DNA of 64,000 nucleotides from Ktedonosporobacter rubrisoli (GCF_004208415.1 NZ_CP035758.1:3596001-3660000), one strand, 5' to 3'. Numbered from the stretch's first letter, positions 8,862 to 18,514 are shown. Notes: a model not told the origin generated them from the sequence alone. Program-made: numbers and translations.

Positions 8862-9788
8862 ATGAGGCACATTCAATTCGGTTTAACGCTCCCCTCCGCT
8901 AACGCAACAGATCTTTCACACCCGCTGTTTTTCAACAGCATTCGGGCAGCAATTGAAATGGTAACAGGACACTTTGATTCGGTATGGCTGCCTGATCATC
9001 TACAGTTTGCTAGCACACCGATCTTTGAGAGTTGGACAATGCTCACCTACCTTGCTGCCTCATACCCTCAATTGCGCTACGGCCATCTGGTGCTCTGCCA
9101 GCTCTTTCGCAATCCAGCCTTGTTGGCAAAGATGGCTGCAACTTTGCAGCACATGAGTCAAGGTCAGTTCATCCTCGGCCTTGGCGCCGGCTCTGCCGAG
9201 GATGAGGCGCTGGCCTATGATTTCTCTCTTCCAACAGCCGGCCAACGTGTGAATGCATTGGAGGAACAATTACAGATCATCACTTCTCTATGGCGCGAGG
9301 ATAGGGTGAGCTTTTCCGGCACATACCATCAGATTACTGAGGCTTCTTGCCTGCCTCATCCTGAGCCGCTTCCGCCTGTGCTCATCGCGGCTTTTCAGCC
9401 TCGTATGCTGCGTCTAGCAGCTCGCTACGCCGACTGGTGGAATACAGGAATGATCACTCCAGAGGAAGCCAGAACCCACATACAGGCCTTAGATGCCGCC
9501 TGTGAGGCGGTAGGGCGCGATCCAAAGACGTTGCGCCGCACTATACTGCTCAATTGTTCTTGCGCCACAACTGAAGCCAGGCTAAAAATGCTAAAAGATA
9601 CGCATACAAGCCCTTTCGGCCCCGGACTTGTAGGAAAGCCGGCCCAAATCGTAGAACAGCTGCAAGCCTATGTCGAGCTTGGCTTCGATTACTTCATGTT
9701 TATGCCCGGAGGCCTCCCTCGTGATCTCACAACGTTAGAGCTACTCACTCACGAAGTGCTGCCAACTTTAAACAAGCTTTATTGTTGA
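8862..9788 (+). CDS. LLM-class flavin-dependent oxidoreductase
   Basis: A 308-residue TIM-barrel protein of the bacterial-luciferase/F420-reductase family. The start MRHIQFGLTLPS, the DSVWLPDHL segment near residue 40, the YGHLVLCQLFRNPALLAKMAATLQHMSQGQFILGLGAG block (about 68-105) and the late GKPAQIVEQLQAYVELGFDYFMF region are classic. The enzymes use FMN or coenzyme F420 to oxidise or reduce small organic substrates; cofactor and substrate cannot be told apart here. GAGGAAATG lies before the ATG. The DHA2 exporter begins 51 bases after its stop, which suggests a detoxification or secondary-metabolite pair controlled by the LuxR regulator in front. Confidence 0.88.
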   Translation: MRHIQFGLTLPSANATDLSHPLFFNSIRAAIEMVTGHFDSVWLPDHLQFASTPIFESWTMLTYLAASYPQLRYGHLVLCQLFRNPALLAKMAATLQHMSQGQFILGLGAGSAEDEALAYDFSLPTAGQRVNALEEQLQIITSLWREDRVSFSGTYHQITEASCLPHPEPLPPVLIAAFQPRMLRLAARYADWWNTGMITPEEARTHIQALDAACEAVGRDPKTLRRTILLNCSCATTEARLKMLKDTHTSPFGPGLVGKPAQIVEQLQAYVELGFDYFMFMPGGLPRDLTTLELLTHEVLPTLNKLYC

Positions 9789-9839
9789 CTCTATTGTCCA
9801 ATCGATACATCGACTCGCTATACAGAAAGTTATGTCTAT

Positions 9840-11309
9840 ATGAAATTATCCTATAAATGGCTGGTTGCTATTGTGCTCATCCTTGGCGCTTTTATGAGCT
9901 TCCTGGATCAAACCATTGTCAACATCGCTATTCCACGCTTGCAAAGCGTCTTTGCAGCAGATCTACATAGTGTTCAGTGGGTCGTTAGCGCTTATATACT
10001 CACTCAAGGTGCTTTAGCGCCCACTATGCCCTTTCTTGTGCAGATGCTAGGTAGTAAACGCACCTTTATTCTCGCTCTGGCGGCATTTACTCTAGGCTCA
10101 GCCCTCTGCGGCTTGGCCTGGAGCTTGCCCATATTGATTCTCTTTCGCGTGTTCCAGGCTCTCGGGGCCGCTATCCTCTGGCCACTGATTATGACGATTC
10201 TCTTTCGCGAGTTTCCTCTTGAGGAGCGCGGCGTAGCAATGGCAGCAATAGGTGTTCCCATGTTACTTGGCCCAGCTCTTGGTCCTATTGTTGGTGGATA
10301 CCTCGTGACTTTCGCTACCTGGCAGATAATCTTTTTCATCAACGTGCCTATCGGTATTCTGGCTATCATCCTGGCACTTGTCCTGCTTCACGAGACCCAT
10401 GTCCCGACCACCATTCGCTTTGATTTGCCGGGGTTCGTGTGCTCCGCCGCTGGCTTGACAGCAGTTCTCTATGCTTCATCAGAAGCTAGCACAGCTGGCT
10501 GGAGCTCACCTATAGTGCTCATCCCTCTATCAGGCGGGCTATTGCTGCTGCTCGCCTTTATCATTATCGAGCTAGCCATTGCCAGGCGCGGAGGTACGCC
10601 ATTGCTCGATTTACGTCTGCTTGCTAATCGCTCCTACACGGCTGGTAGTATAGCGGGGATCTGTATTTTTCCCTGCTTATTCGGTATCGCCTTTCTTGTA
10701 CCAATCTATCTGCAAGCTCTGCGCGGACTGAGCGCCTTTCAAACCAGCATGGTGCTCATTCCCCAGGTATTAGCGGCGATGCTCGGCATGACCCTTGGTG
10801 GTAAGCTTGTAGATCGTCTCGGCGACGCGCGCCCTATCGTTGCTCCCGGCCTTGTGCTAACAGTTGCCAGCCTCTGGCTTCTCGCCACAAGCACACTTAC
10901 AACACCTTACTGGCTCTATGCGCTTATTCTTATGCTGCTTGCCTTTGGCTTAAATCTCGTTATGCAGCCTATCGGTGTAGCAGCGATGGCTGACCTACGC
11001 GAGACATCATCAATTGCTAACGGTTCGACGCTCTCAACCGTTATCCGTTCGATAGGTGGCTCACTTGGCCTGGCGCTATTATCCACATTAGTGCAGACAC
11101 AGACACAAGCTCACCTGCAAGATCAGAAGCAAGCCGATCTTTCAGCCGCTCTCCTGTACAAGCAGGCTTCGCTTATGGCTATGCATGATGCGTTCTTCCT
11201 GCTTGCAATCTCAAGCATTCTAGCTCTGCTTGCAGCTATGTTTCTACATAAACGCCGGCCCTCCTCATCTAAGAAAGATGATGCTGTACCGGCTCACCAT
11301 GCGCAATAG
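9840..11309 (+). CDS. MFS multidrug exporter, DHA2 (EmrB/QacA-like)
   Basis: A 489-residue integral membrane protein with about 14 hydrophobic segments. The first helix carries the family signature FMSFLDQTIVNIAIPRLQ, with the acidic residue in helix 1 used for proton coupling, and motif C-like GVPMLLGPALGPIVGGYL (about 140-157) marks an antiporter. It is expected in the cytoplasmic membrane exporting lipophilic drugs in exchange for protons. It follows the LLM oxidoreductase closely on the same strand. A hydrophilic tail (HKRRPSSSKKDDAVPAHHAQ) ends the protein and a terminator follows. Confidence 0.9.
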   Translation: MKLSYKWLVAIVLILGAFMSFLDQTIVNIAIPRLQSVFAADLHSVQWVVSAYILTQGALAPTMPFLVQMLGSKRTFILALAAFTLGSALCGLAWSLPILILFRVFQALGAAILWPLIMTILFREFPLEERGVAMAAIGVPMLLGPALGPIVGGYLVTFATWQIIFFINVPIGILAIILALVLLHETHVPTTIRFDLPGFVCSAAGLTAVLYASSEASTAGWSSPIVLIPLSGGLLLLLAFIIIELAIARRGGTPLLDLRLLANRSYTAGSIAGICIFPCLFGIAFLVPIYLQALRGLSAFQTSMVLIPQVLAAMLGMTLGGKLVDRLGDARPIVAPGLVLTVASLWLLATSTLTTPYWLYALILMLLAFGLNLVMQPIGVAAMADLRETSSIANGSTLSTVIRSIGGSLGLALLSTLVQTQTQAHLQDQKQADLSAALLYKQASLMAMHDAFFLLAISSILALLAAMFLHKRRPSSSKKDDAVPAHHAQ

Positions 11310-11330
11310 CTTTTAATCTTGACTAGCATC

Positions 11331-11369
11331 TAGGAGGCAACTCTATCCTTGCATCTGAATTGCCTCCTA
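11331..11369. terminator. Hairpin terminator between converging genes
   Basis: Perfect 10-bp arms TAGGAGGCAA / TTGCCTCCTA (11331-11340, 11360-11369) with a 19-nt loop, followed by a short T-rich tract. It sits between the end of the exporter and the end of the nitrilase gene. Confidence 0.55.
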
Positions 11370-11400
11370 TTTGTACGGCAGGGCTATGAGGCTATGACTA

Positions 11401-12360
11401 TCAAGAAGGCGCCTTCCAATCAGCCGAAGCTGGCATAACAGGTGGCTGTGACGTCTCGTTGACTAGCAGGCGGAAAACATCGGGACGTGCATAGTGACCA
11501 ACCACGTCAAAATCATATTTGCCGCGCCTGATATCTGACATATCCAGATCAGCAGTCAGGATGCATTCGCCCGTAAAATCTGGCCCGGCCAGGAATTGGC
11601 CCAGGGGACTGATAATACAGCTTCCTCCACGCGATAATACCTTCTCAGGATCATCGTTGGCAAGGCTATAATCGGCAGGATAATCGGAACGGCGCGTGAA
11701 TTGGTTACAGGCCAGCACAAAGCAACGTCCCTCCATTGCGATATGTTGCATGGAGGCAACCCAGCTATCGCGCATGTCAGCCGTTGGGGCGCAGTAAAGC
11801 TGAATGCCCTTAGAATACATGGCCATACGCATTAAGGGCATATAATTTTCCCAGCAGATAACCGCCCCTAGCCGTCCCAAGGGAGTCTCAAAAACTGGCA
11901 AGGTCGAGCCATCCCCAAAGCCCCAGACCAGGCGCTCGGCAGCCGTGGGCATGAGCTTGCGATGCTTTTCCAGATAGGAACCATCGGGAGCGAAGAAAAG
12001 CACTGTACAATACAGCGTAGAGCCTCCACGCTCGATTACTCCAATTACTAAATAGACATGGGCCCGGCCCGCAATATCGGCAAGCATATCTACGGCTGGA
12101 CCTGGCACATCAACTGAGCTATTCCAGTAGCGAACATACTCATCGCGCCCTTCAGGCGTACGTGAGCCAACTACGGCTCCAAAGGCAGTGCCACGGGGAT
12201 AGGCGGAGATAAAAGCTTCTGGAAATACAACAAGTTGCGCTCCCTGCTCTGCAGCTTGCATCGTCAGGGTTCGTACTTTTTCCAGGGTACGCTCACGATC
12301 AAAAGATACAGGGGCAGCTTGCACTACTGCAGCACGAACAGTTACTACATCCTGAGTCAC
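11401..12360 (-). CDS. Nitrilase (carbon-nitrogen hydrolase family)
   Basis: A 319-residue enzyme of the true nitrilase branch, which converts nitriles to carboxylic acids and ammonia. The catalytic triad is complete: Glu48 (VVFPEAF), Lys135 (HRKLMPT) and Cys169 (GAVICWENY); the surrounding ERLVWGFGDGST and YPRGTAFG segments are diagnostic for nitrilases rather than amidases. I start at the GTG at 12360 because AAAGGAG lies five bases upstream and the product then begins TQDVVTVRAAVVQAAP as in the family; the longer frame to 12543 would add a hydrophobic stretch with no homologue. A remnant of an IclR-type regulator reads away from it at 12475. Confidence 0.9.
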   Translation of the reverse strand: MTQDVVTVRAAVVQAAPVSFDRERTLEKVRTLTMQAAEQGAQLVVFPEAFISAYPRGTAFGAVVGSRTPEGRDEYVRYWNSSVDVPGPAVDMLADIAGRAHVYLVIGVIERGGSTLYCTVLFFAPDGSYLEKHRKLMPTAAERLVWGFGDGSTLPVFETPLGRLGAVICWENYMPLMRMAMYSKGIQLYCAPTADMRDSWVASMQHIAMEGRCFVLACNQFTRRSDYPADYSLANDDPEKVLSRGGSCIISPLGQFLAGPDFTGECILTADLDMSDIRRGKYDFDVVGHYARPDVFRLLVNETSQPPVMPASADWKAPS

Positions 12361-12474
12361 AACAACTCCTTTCTTCCTCGAAAGAAGAAGTATCAATAAT
12401 GGAAATAATAGTATCTCTAGTGGCAGAATAAGCGTAACACACGCTGACATAGGTGTCAATGACAAGGTGCAGCC

Positions 12475-12582
12475 ATGAACAAAACTGAGCAGAGCCTTGT
12501 ACATAGCGTCGATTCTGCTATCCGTATTCTCGAACTCTTTCAACTAGAAAAACCGCAAGATTTTCCTAGATGGTCTGCCTGA
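12475..12582 (+). pseudogene. IclR-family regulator, N-terminal remnant
   Basis: A 35-codon frame reading away from the nitrilase gene: MNKTEQSLVHSVDSAIRILELFQLEKP, then a stop. The SVDSAIRILELF stretch matches the first helix of IclR-type winged-helix domains (SVDRALRILELF). The DNA-recognition helix and effector domain are absent, so a regulator that probably controlled the nitrilase has been lost by deletion. Confidence 0.55.
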
Positions 12583-12681
12583 AGTAGGCTATTCTGGAGC
12601 AGCGCAGAATCGCAAGATGCTCGTATGTTCCCTGCAAGAAGCCAAAGGCGTCAAATAAACTTGAAAGAGGAGAAGAAACAC

Positions 12682-13173
12682 TTGAACACTGAATTGAACC
12701 CGACTACTGGCATTCGCGTTGATGTCCTGGGCCCAACGATAGAGGTCCTGACATCCCCGGATGCTGAAGGCAGTGATTTCTGTACATTAAAAGGTTTGAT
12801 CCCTCCCGGCGTTGTGATTCCGCTTCACAGTCACGCCGACACGGAGGACTTCTTCGTAGTTTCCGGCGAAGTACAGGGACTCAGGCAAGGTTCCGAGGGC
12901 TACGAGTGGTTCACGGGGAAAGCCGGCGATTATGTTCACATTCCAGGCAACGCACCCCATGCTTGGCGCAACGTCTCCGACGAACCTGTGGCGGCGCTCA
13001 TCATTACCACCCCCAAAATGGCACGCTTCTTTCTGGAAATTGGCAGACCGGTAACCAATTCGCCTCAACCGCCGACTCCTGACGTGATCGCAACCTTCCT
13101 GGCTGTCTCCGACAAATACGGCTACTGGAACGCCACTCCCGAAGAGAACGCGGCGGTGGGGATACCTCTTTAA
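12682..13173 (+). CDS. Cupin-domain protein
   Basis: A 163-residue single-domain cupin. Motif 1 is HSHADTEDFFVVSGE (two His, one Glu) and motif 2 PGNAPHAWRN (third His), so the metal site looks intact. Cupins of this size are dioxygenases, isomerases or small-molecule binding proteins; no specific reaction can be assigned. The TTG at 12682 is preferred as start because GAGGAG is nine bases upstream; the alternative ATG at 12625 would add 19 basic residues without a ribosome site. It stands alone on the plus strand between the IclR remnant and a decayed region. Confidence 0.8.
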   Translation: MNTELNPTTGIRVDVLGPTIEVLTSPDAEGSDFCTLKGLIPPGVVIPLHSHADTEDFFVVSGEVQGLRQGSEGYEWFTGKAGDYVHIPGNAPHAWRNVSDEPVAALIITTPKMARFFLEIGRPVTNSPQPPTPDVIATFLAVSDKYGYWNATPEENAAVGIPL

Positions 13174-13817
13174 TTCTTTTCACTCAATGGGTATCGGCAT
13201 CATTGCCAATCATTTCGCCTGGTAGCTCATACGCAACTTCACTGAGAAAAAGTACCAGCAGGCAAATGAGAGGCGAGAAGATCTGCTCAAGCAACCTTGT
13301 TTTCATGCGCCTTCTCGCTCATCATTTCTCAGAATCAGCGAAACTGCGTATGAGCCAGTTTCATGGATACCGCTGGCGAAGCTCCAAATCAAGCAACTGC
13401 TTTTCCTTACTTCACAAAAGGTGAGGCAGGATTACATCTATGGCGCGCTCTCTATCGGTAGCCCCAAAGGGCGTATCACAAACCTACTAGAAAAGGAAAT
13501 ACTCCCACTAGTGCTGCAAGAAAGGGATCGATTACTCGCGCAGCTGTATTAACGCTGACAAATGTCCCTGCTGGCTATAGCGCAAGCTTCGCAACTCACA
13601 CTCCTGCCTCGAACCTGGAAGTTACTACTTATTTTGCCAAAGAGCTCATATCTTGGAATAGAGTATCCTGCTTCATTGTTATTCATTATGTACTGAGTAC
13701 TCAGACAAGTCATTTAAGGAAAGCACAGTACGAGCATCTACCGAAGGCCTGGATAGTGCCCGCCAAAATGCTTCTTTATTATCTCTGCCCGACAGAGAAT
13801 CTAAGGAGGTTGTGACC
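13174..13817. other. Decayed region with inverted repeat and frame remnant
   Basis: No intact gene. A frame without start codon runs from 13226 to about 13555 and reads like protein near its end (QDYIYGALSIGSPKGRITN, then LPLVLQERDRLLAQLY), possibly the tail of a lost gene; the downstream frame through 13700 also looks partly coding. Family not recognised. The left part forms the inverted repeat described separately. Confidence 0.35.
13226..13356. repeat. Imperfect inverted repeat, about 130 bp
   Basis: Outer arms GCTCATACGCAACTTCACTGA (13225 on) and its near-complement (13335-13354) plus an inner pair (ATGAGAGGCGAGAAG near 13266 against CTTCTCGCTCAT near 13311) nest to form a long interrupted hairpin. 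It could be a small palindromic element or part of an IS end. Confidence 0.4.
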
Positions 13818-14177
13818 ATGAAGGCATGGACACGTTGGCAAGATTGGGTCTCCCTTGTGTTGGGAGTACTTCTTTTCATTTCGCCGTGGATCTTTGGCAC
13901 CGCGATGTACGGAACAAGTTCCTGGGATGCCTGGATTGTTGGAATTGTTGGAGTCATCCTTGCGCTACTAGCTCTTGCTTTTATTAATGCAGCGATGCCC
14001 CTGCGCTGGATCTCACTCATTCTCGGTGTATGGCTGTTCATCTCGCCCTGGGTCCTGGGCTTCGCAACGCTGAGCGCTGCGGCTTGGACGGCCTGGATTA
14101 TTGGCATTTTGTTCGTTATTGTGAATGGCTGGACGCAGCTCGAAACACGCAGCCCACGCGTGGGTGCAACTGCATAA
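13818..14177 (+). CDS. SPW-repeat membrane protein
   Basis: A 119-residue protein with two copies of the SPW module, each of two transmembrane helices: FISPWIFG near residue 20 and FISPWVLG near residue 76, each preceded by a W/V/L-rich helix starting RWQDWVSLVLGV or RWISLILGV. Four membrane segments in all. The family is widespread in soil bacteria and of unknown function. AAGGAGG eight bases before the ATG at 13818 decides the start over the GTG at 13812. It stands alone. Confidence 0.88.
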   Translation: MKAWTRWQDWVSLVLGVLLFISPWIFGTAMYGTSSWDAWIVGIVGVILALLALAFINAAMPLRWISLILGVWLFISPWVLGFATLSAAAWTAWIIGILFVIVNGWTQLETRSPRVGATA

Positions 14178-14816
14178 GTTACATAGCTCTTCCAGGTCTG
14201 ATGTGGAGACAAGCGGGTTTTGCCCCCACATCAGCCCTATCACGCGCACCTTCCGAGCCTAGCATCGTCCTTGTTTTTTCTTTTCATGCGACTCTTGCTT
14301 CAGCAATCCAAAGCTAAATTAGCCCTACCAATTCACTGATACTCCACCTTCCCCTCTACTACCTCTCTCACTTCCGCTATAGCTACCTGGTATCTGGCTT
14401 GAGCATCCCCAGATTGACCAACTCTTACTTCTTCATTGCTACATTATTGTAAGATGAAAATATTATACGTTTGACCGAATTATATAAAGGGCAAGATTCG
14501 AAATCGAATAGATCGCATAGAGCGGACAGCCTCATTACCTCTGTTTGGTAAAGGCTTGCAGCAGATCATAACAAGCTTTCTAGACAGATGACATCTCAAT
14601 CCTATTATGAGAGATTTACTGGACATATAACGTACTTTATAAGGATATTACACTTTTTATGGTCTGCCTCAGTTTAGGCAGTCACAATCGTAATTCTTTC
14701 CAGATGGGGACTAAGTGGTCGACAAAACTATGGGCAACGAAGATGTTGTTTCTGTTACCACATATCTGGCTCTTGCGTCAGTGCCAGACTCAGAGCCAAG
14801 AAAGAGGAGACTATCC
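14178..14816. other. Intergenic, no gene seen
   Basis: Long leader before the peptide-binding lipoprotein. It holds a perfect 9-bp stem (CTGATGTGG at 14198 with CCACATCAG at 14226) without a T-run, the dyad ATTCGAAATCGAAT near 14496, and AT-rich segments that may be promoters. I see no coding region. Confidence 0.4.
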
Positions 14817-16580
14817 ATGCAACCTGGCAAAAGATTTGCCATAAGTTTCTTTTCGTCATTATCTTGTTTGCTTATGTTAGTGCTTGCCTCCTGTGGCTCA
14901 AGCAATGGCGCTACGCCTGCGACAACTGCTACATCCAAGGCGCCGGATAGCAAACAGATCTATGTCACAGCCCAGGGAGGCCATACCGATATCAAAACCT
15001 TTGATCCGGCACTCTCCACAGATGCGGGCTCCAACTACGCTATCCAGGCGGTCTTCACCGGTCTGGTGCAATTCGACGACAAATTGCAAATAACTGATCA
15101 GCTAGCCGCATCCCATTCGGTAAGCTCCGATGGGATGACCTGGACCTTTAAGTTAAAACCCAATCTCAAATTTAGCGATGGCACTCCACTCACTTCGCAG
15201 GACGTTATCTATAGCATTGATCGATCCCTTAAGCCATCGCTCAAGTCGACAGTATCTCCTACCTATCTAGCCCTGGTTAAAGACTCCGATAAGCGCTTTA
15301 GCGGAAAAATCCCTTCACTGATCAATGATAGCTTGCTGGCTCCAGACCCCCAGACAGTTGTCATTAAAACCAATCAGAAGGCAGCTTATTTTCTTGATGC
15401 TCTGGCCTATTCTACCTCCTATGTAGTAGAAAAGAGCCTGATCGACAAGTACGGGGATACGCAATGGGTTGAGCATCTCAATGAGGGCGGCGGCGCCGGC
15501 CCCTGGGAAGTCACCAAATGGCAGCACGGTAAGGATATCGAGTTCGCCCCCAATCCCAATTACTACGGCCCTCATCCCCAATTACACAAGCTGATCCTCG
15601 CATTCTTTGCCACCGTCGATACTGCCTTTAAGACTTACAAGACTGGTGGCATCAGCAGCACTGGTGTGCCAACCCCTGATATCAGTGAAGCCAAGGCGAT
15701 GCCTAACAACCAGTTCCACCTGGTACCACAGTTATGGATCAACTGGTATGCTATGAATTATCTGGTCAAGCCCTTCGACAATACTAAGATTCGCCAGGCC
15801 TTCGCTCTGGCTCTTAACAAGGACTTGATCGCGCAAAAGGTACATCGCGGAGTCTACATCGCCACTAACCATATAGTTCCTGAAGGGATGCCCGGCTATA
15901 ACCCCAACCTGACTGGCCCTGCAGGGGTGAAGGGCACGGCTGGAGATCCTGCTCTGGCCAAAAAACTCTTCCAGGAAGGCTTGCAGGAAGAAGGCATGAC
16001 GCTACAAACTCTGCCTACCATCAGGCTAACCTATGCTTCTTCATTCCAGGCGGAGATGGATAATGAGATAGCTGTAGTTCAACAGATGTGGCATGATGTG
16101 CTCGGCGTTACAGTTAAGCCCGAATCTGTCGATCTAAATAAGCTCTATGGGGATATTTCGAATGCTACAAATAATCCCCAGGGCCTGATGCTCTGGATGC
16201 TCGGCTGGGTAGCCGACTATCCCGATCCCCAGGACTGGCTCACGCTGCAGTTTGGCAAAGGTTCGGCTAATAACAATGTAAATTTTGGCCAGAATCAAGC
16301 TAAGGATGCAGCTCAGCAGCAAGCTTTACAGCAAGAGATGATCCAGGCTGATGCCAATACGAATCCAACCGATCGCATGCAGCAGTATATGAAGATCGAA
16401 CAAGAGCTGGTTAATGATGCGGTAGTAATACCGGAATATCAGGTAGCAGCCCCTAAAGTTCGCAAGCCTTGCGTCGCCGGTTTTGAGGACAACGACCTTG
16501 GTCTGGTGGCACCGGATAGCTGGAGTAAAGTCTATATCTCCACAGATCCTACCTGCGCCAATACGTCCATCTATCAATAA
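14817..16580 (+). CDS. Peptide ABC transporter substrate-binding lipoprotein (SBP_bac_5)
   Basis: A 587-residue DppA/OppA-family binding protein. It begins with a lipoprotein signal (MQPGKRF... LLMLVLASCGSS; lipobox LASC) and a Ser/Thr-rich linker. The family signature KPNLKFSDGTPLTSQDVIYSID and later IRQAFALALNKDLI and WVADYPDPQDW are all present, so the fold is complete. It should capture oligopeptides or similar compounds at the cell surface. ATG 14817 follows GAGGAGA at good spacing; earlier codons back to 14715 give a non-signal extension. No permease or ATPase genes lie nearby and a strong hairpin follows, so it is an orphan binding protein, perhaps serving a transporter elsewhere. Confidence 0.92.
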   Translation: MQPGKRFAISFFSSLSCLLMLVLASCGSSNGATPATTATSKAPDSKQIYVTAQGGHTDIKTFDPALSTDAGSNYAIQAVFTGLVQFDDKLQITDQLAASHSVSSDGMTWTFKLKPNLKFSDGTPLTSQDVIYSIDRSLKPSLKSTVSPTYLALVKDSDKRFSGKIPSLINDSLLAPDPQTVVIKTNQKAAYFLDALAYSTSYVVEKSLIDKYGDTQWVEHLNEGGGAGPWEVTKWQHGKDIEFAPNPNYYGPHPQLHKLILAFFATVDTAFKTYKTGGISSTGVPTPDISEAKAMPNNQFHLVPQLWINWYAMNYLVKPFDNTKIRQAFALALNKDLIAQKVHRGVYIATNHIVPEGMPGYNPNLTGPAGVKGTAGDPALAKKLFQEGLQEEGMTLQTLPTIRLTYASSFQAEMDNEIAVVQQMWHDVLGVTVKPESVDLNKLYGDISNATNNPQGLMLWMLGWVADYPDPQDWLTLQFGKGSANNNVNFGQNQAKDAAQQQALQQEMIQADANTNPTDRMQQYMKIEQELVNDAVVIPEYQVAAPKVRKPCVAGFEDNDLGLVAPDSWSKVYISTDPTCANTSIYQ

Positions 16581-16599
16581 TCCGACTTCGCTCAGACAA

Positions 16600-16632
16600 T
16601 TGCACGCTCTCTATAAATCAGAGAGCGTGCAA
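16600..16632 (+). terminator. Rho-independent-type hairpin after binding protein gene
   Basis: Perfect 13-bp arms TTGCACGCTCTCT / AGAGAGCGTGCAA with a 7-nt loop, 20 bases after the stop codon. The following T-tract is weak, but position and stability fit a terminator. Confidence 0.7.
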
Positions 16633-17126
16633 CCTTTGTCATACTGATGCTTCTCTCAACTCCCTCCTCTCATACCCATAAGCCAGCTTTTACTCTCTTA
16701 ATTATTACTATTCATTCTCCAACTTCTCTCTATCAAACTACATCTTCTCCTCAAAGCAGCTCAGGACTCTATAGCTTCTGCTTCTCATCGCTCAACACAT
16801 CTTAGCCTATGTTGCATATTCAACATAGAAGAAGGTTTGGCGATTGTAGTTTCCTCGCGCAGGTCTAGTATAGAAGCAACGGCTACGATGCCAGGCAAAA
16901 TCTCAACCTCTTTTCAAGCAGGCTCTTCGCAATGCCAAATTTGGCAAATGTTATCAAGAAGCTGCTAACAATCTTGTGTTTTCCAGTCGACGAGATATAA
17001 GTAAAAGGAAGTTTATATGCCTTTTCAGCAGAAAGTACCTTTTGGCTGGTATTAGCAGACATTGGTACTGATTTTTTTGCTCGGATCTTTACAGATGATG
17101 TCTGCTCAGGTATTTTAGCAAAAGTC

Positions 17127-17570
17127 ATGGGAGAGCCATCGCTAGAGCAACTGGCTCTGTATTTTCATCTCGATGATCGCAATCGTGCCTTGTTGGAACT
17201 GCGGCATCATGCCTATTCGCGCCTTGGCTTCGCCCCCAGCTTTGCAACGTTAGGTTCTTGGGAACATTCCTTTCCGATCCAGCCGATGTTCCTCACATAG
17301 TCGTCCTAACGCTGGCTTCTCAGCCCTAATATTGCTGATCTGAGCATTCTCTACCGCTATCGCGAAGGCGAAATGCGACGTGATCATGTCCACGAAATCA
17401 TGGCCGAGTATGGCTATCAGGATTTCGCCTCCAACCGGAACACTTTCGCTTCCTCCGCTGGCACTCCACCCGCGCCAGGTGGAGTGAGGAGCGCATCACG
17501 GTCCTCTTTGAGGGGAGATCCAGTGCCGCCATGCAACGAGCTTCCCGTGCCGTGCTTCTTCGATCCTGGC
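17127..17570 (+). pseudogene. Tn3-family transposase (DUF4158 region), frameshifted remnant
   Basis: Across several frames the DNA spells the N-terminal domain of Tn3-type transposases in order: MGEPSLEQLALYFHLDDRNRA, then RFLGTFLSDPADVPH, then LYRYREGEMRRDHVHEIMAE and YGYQDF, then WSEERITVLFEG. These match the family blocks LDDxDxxLI, VRFLGTFLxDPxDVP, R..H..EI...YGY.DF and ERP.VLFD. At least two frameshifts separate them and the catalytic C-terminal domain is missing. The surrounding 16.6-17.8 kb holds no other gene; the open frame 17373-17630 is part of this remnant. It borders a foreign-looking gene island. Confidence 0.75.
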
Positions 17571-17839
17571 AATGCTATGTCCTGGAGCATCATCCCGAGC
17601 CCGTACAGGGGCAGCCAGAAACACGTGTGAATCACCAGGCGTATATGTTGTTGGGAAAAGCATAGTTCTTTTAGATTATTTTGCTATTCCAGCTTCTGTT
17701 CCAACGATGGATAGCTCCCTACTTGCAATTTACAGGGGATCTATTCTCCCCATGAGTCAGCTCGCATGCGAGAGGCAGGGAAAGGAACAACTATGAAAGA
17801 TGAGTCGAAGAACATAGATGGCTTGACTGGAGGTCCCGG

Positions 17840-18514
17840 ATGAAAAAAATACTAGTTATCGAAGATGAAGACATTTTACGTGAAGTGGTTGTAGATTATC
17901 TCCTCAACGAAGGTTTTGAGGTATTAGAGGCTCCTGACGGAGAGATCGCCCTGGAGCTGTTTCAGTCAAATTCAGTTGACTTAATCATACTCGACATTGT
18001 TCTGCCGAAGCTTGACGGCTGGTCAGTTTGTCGGAGAATACGGAAAAATTCCAGTATCCCTATAATCATATTGACAGCGCGTGCAGACGAGGACGATTCG
18101 CTTCTGGGATATGAGCTGGGGGCTGATGATTATCTGGTTAAACCGTACAATCCGCGAGTTTTAACGGCGAAAGTGAAACGCTTTCTAAAAATACATCCGA
18201 GCTCTGTGGATGGCATGCTGATTTCTTCATCTGGAATCGTTGTTCATCTGGGATCGAGGCTTGTCTCCGTGGACGGCAATACGATTTCTCTGACCCATAC
18301 CGAGTTCGAAATTCTTGCGTACTTGATGCAAAACAAGGGACTAGTTATCACCAGAGAACAGTTAATTGCTAAAATATGGGGTTATGATTTTTATGGCGAT
18401 GAAAAGACAATCAACAGCCATATCAGAAACCTGCGCGCTAAGCTGGGTGCCAGGGGCAAATATATTGTGACGGTTATCCGTTCCGGCTATAAATTCGAAG
18501 AGGATCAGCTATGA
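17840..18514 (+). CDS. OmpR-type response regulator
   Basis: A 224-residue two-component regulator. The receiver domain (1-118) has the acidic pocket E8, D9 and the phosphorylatable D52 (LIILDIVLPKLDGW), a Thr/Ala in ILTARADE and Lys in YLVKPYNP. The C-terminal winged helix (130-223) ends TINSHIRNLRAKLG... VIRSGYKFEE. The start codon of the kinase overlaps its stop (ATGA), so both are cotranslated. The third-position and word use (many AAA, GAT, ATA codons) is more A+T-rich than neighbouring genes, consistent with transfer from a Firmicute. Confidence 0.93.
   Translation: MKKILVIEDEDILREVVVDYLLNEGFEVLEAPDGEIALELFQSNSVDLIILDIVLPKLDGWSVCRRIRKNSSIPIIILTARADEDDSLLGYELGADDYLVKPYNPRVLTAKVKRFLKIHPSSVDGMLISSSGIVVHLGSRLVSVDGNTISLTHTEFEILAYLMQNKGLVITREQLIAKIWGYDFYGDEKTINSHIRNLRAKLGARGKYIVTVIRSGYKFEEDQL

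Noticed and set aside
10004..10369. 121-codon frame antisense to the DHA2 exporter
   Set aside because: Mirror of membrane-protein codons, Arg/Ile-rich, no start signal.
14198..14234. 9-bp stem after the SPW gene as terminator
   Set aside because: No T-run follows and the loop is 19 bases; kept only as a note in the intergenic entry.
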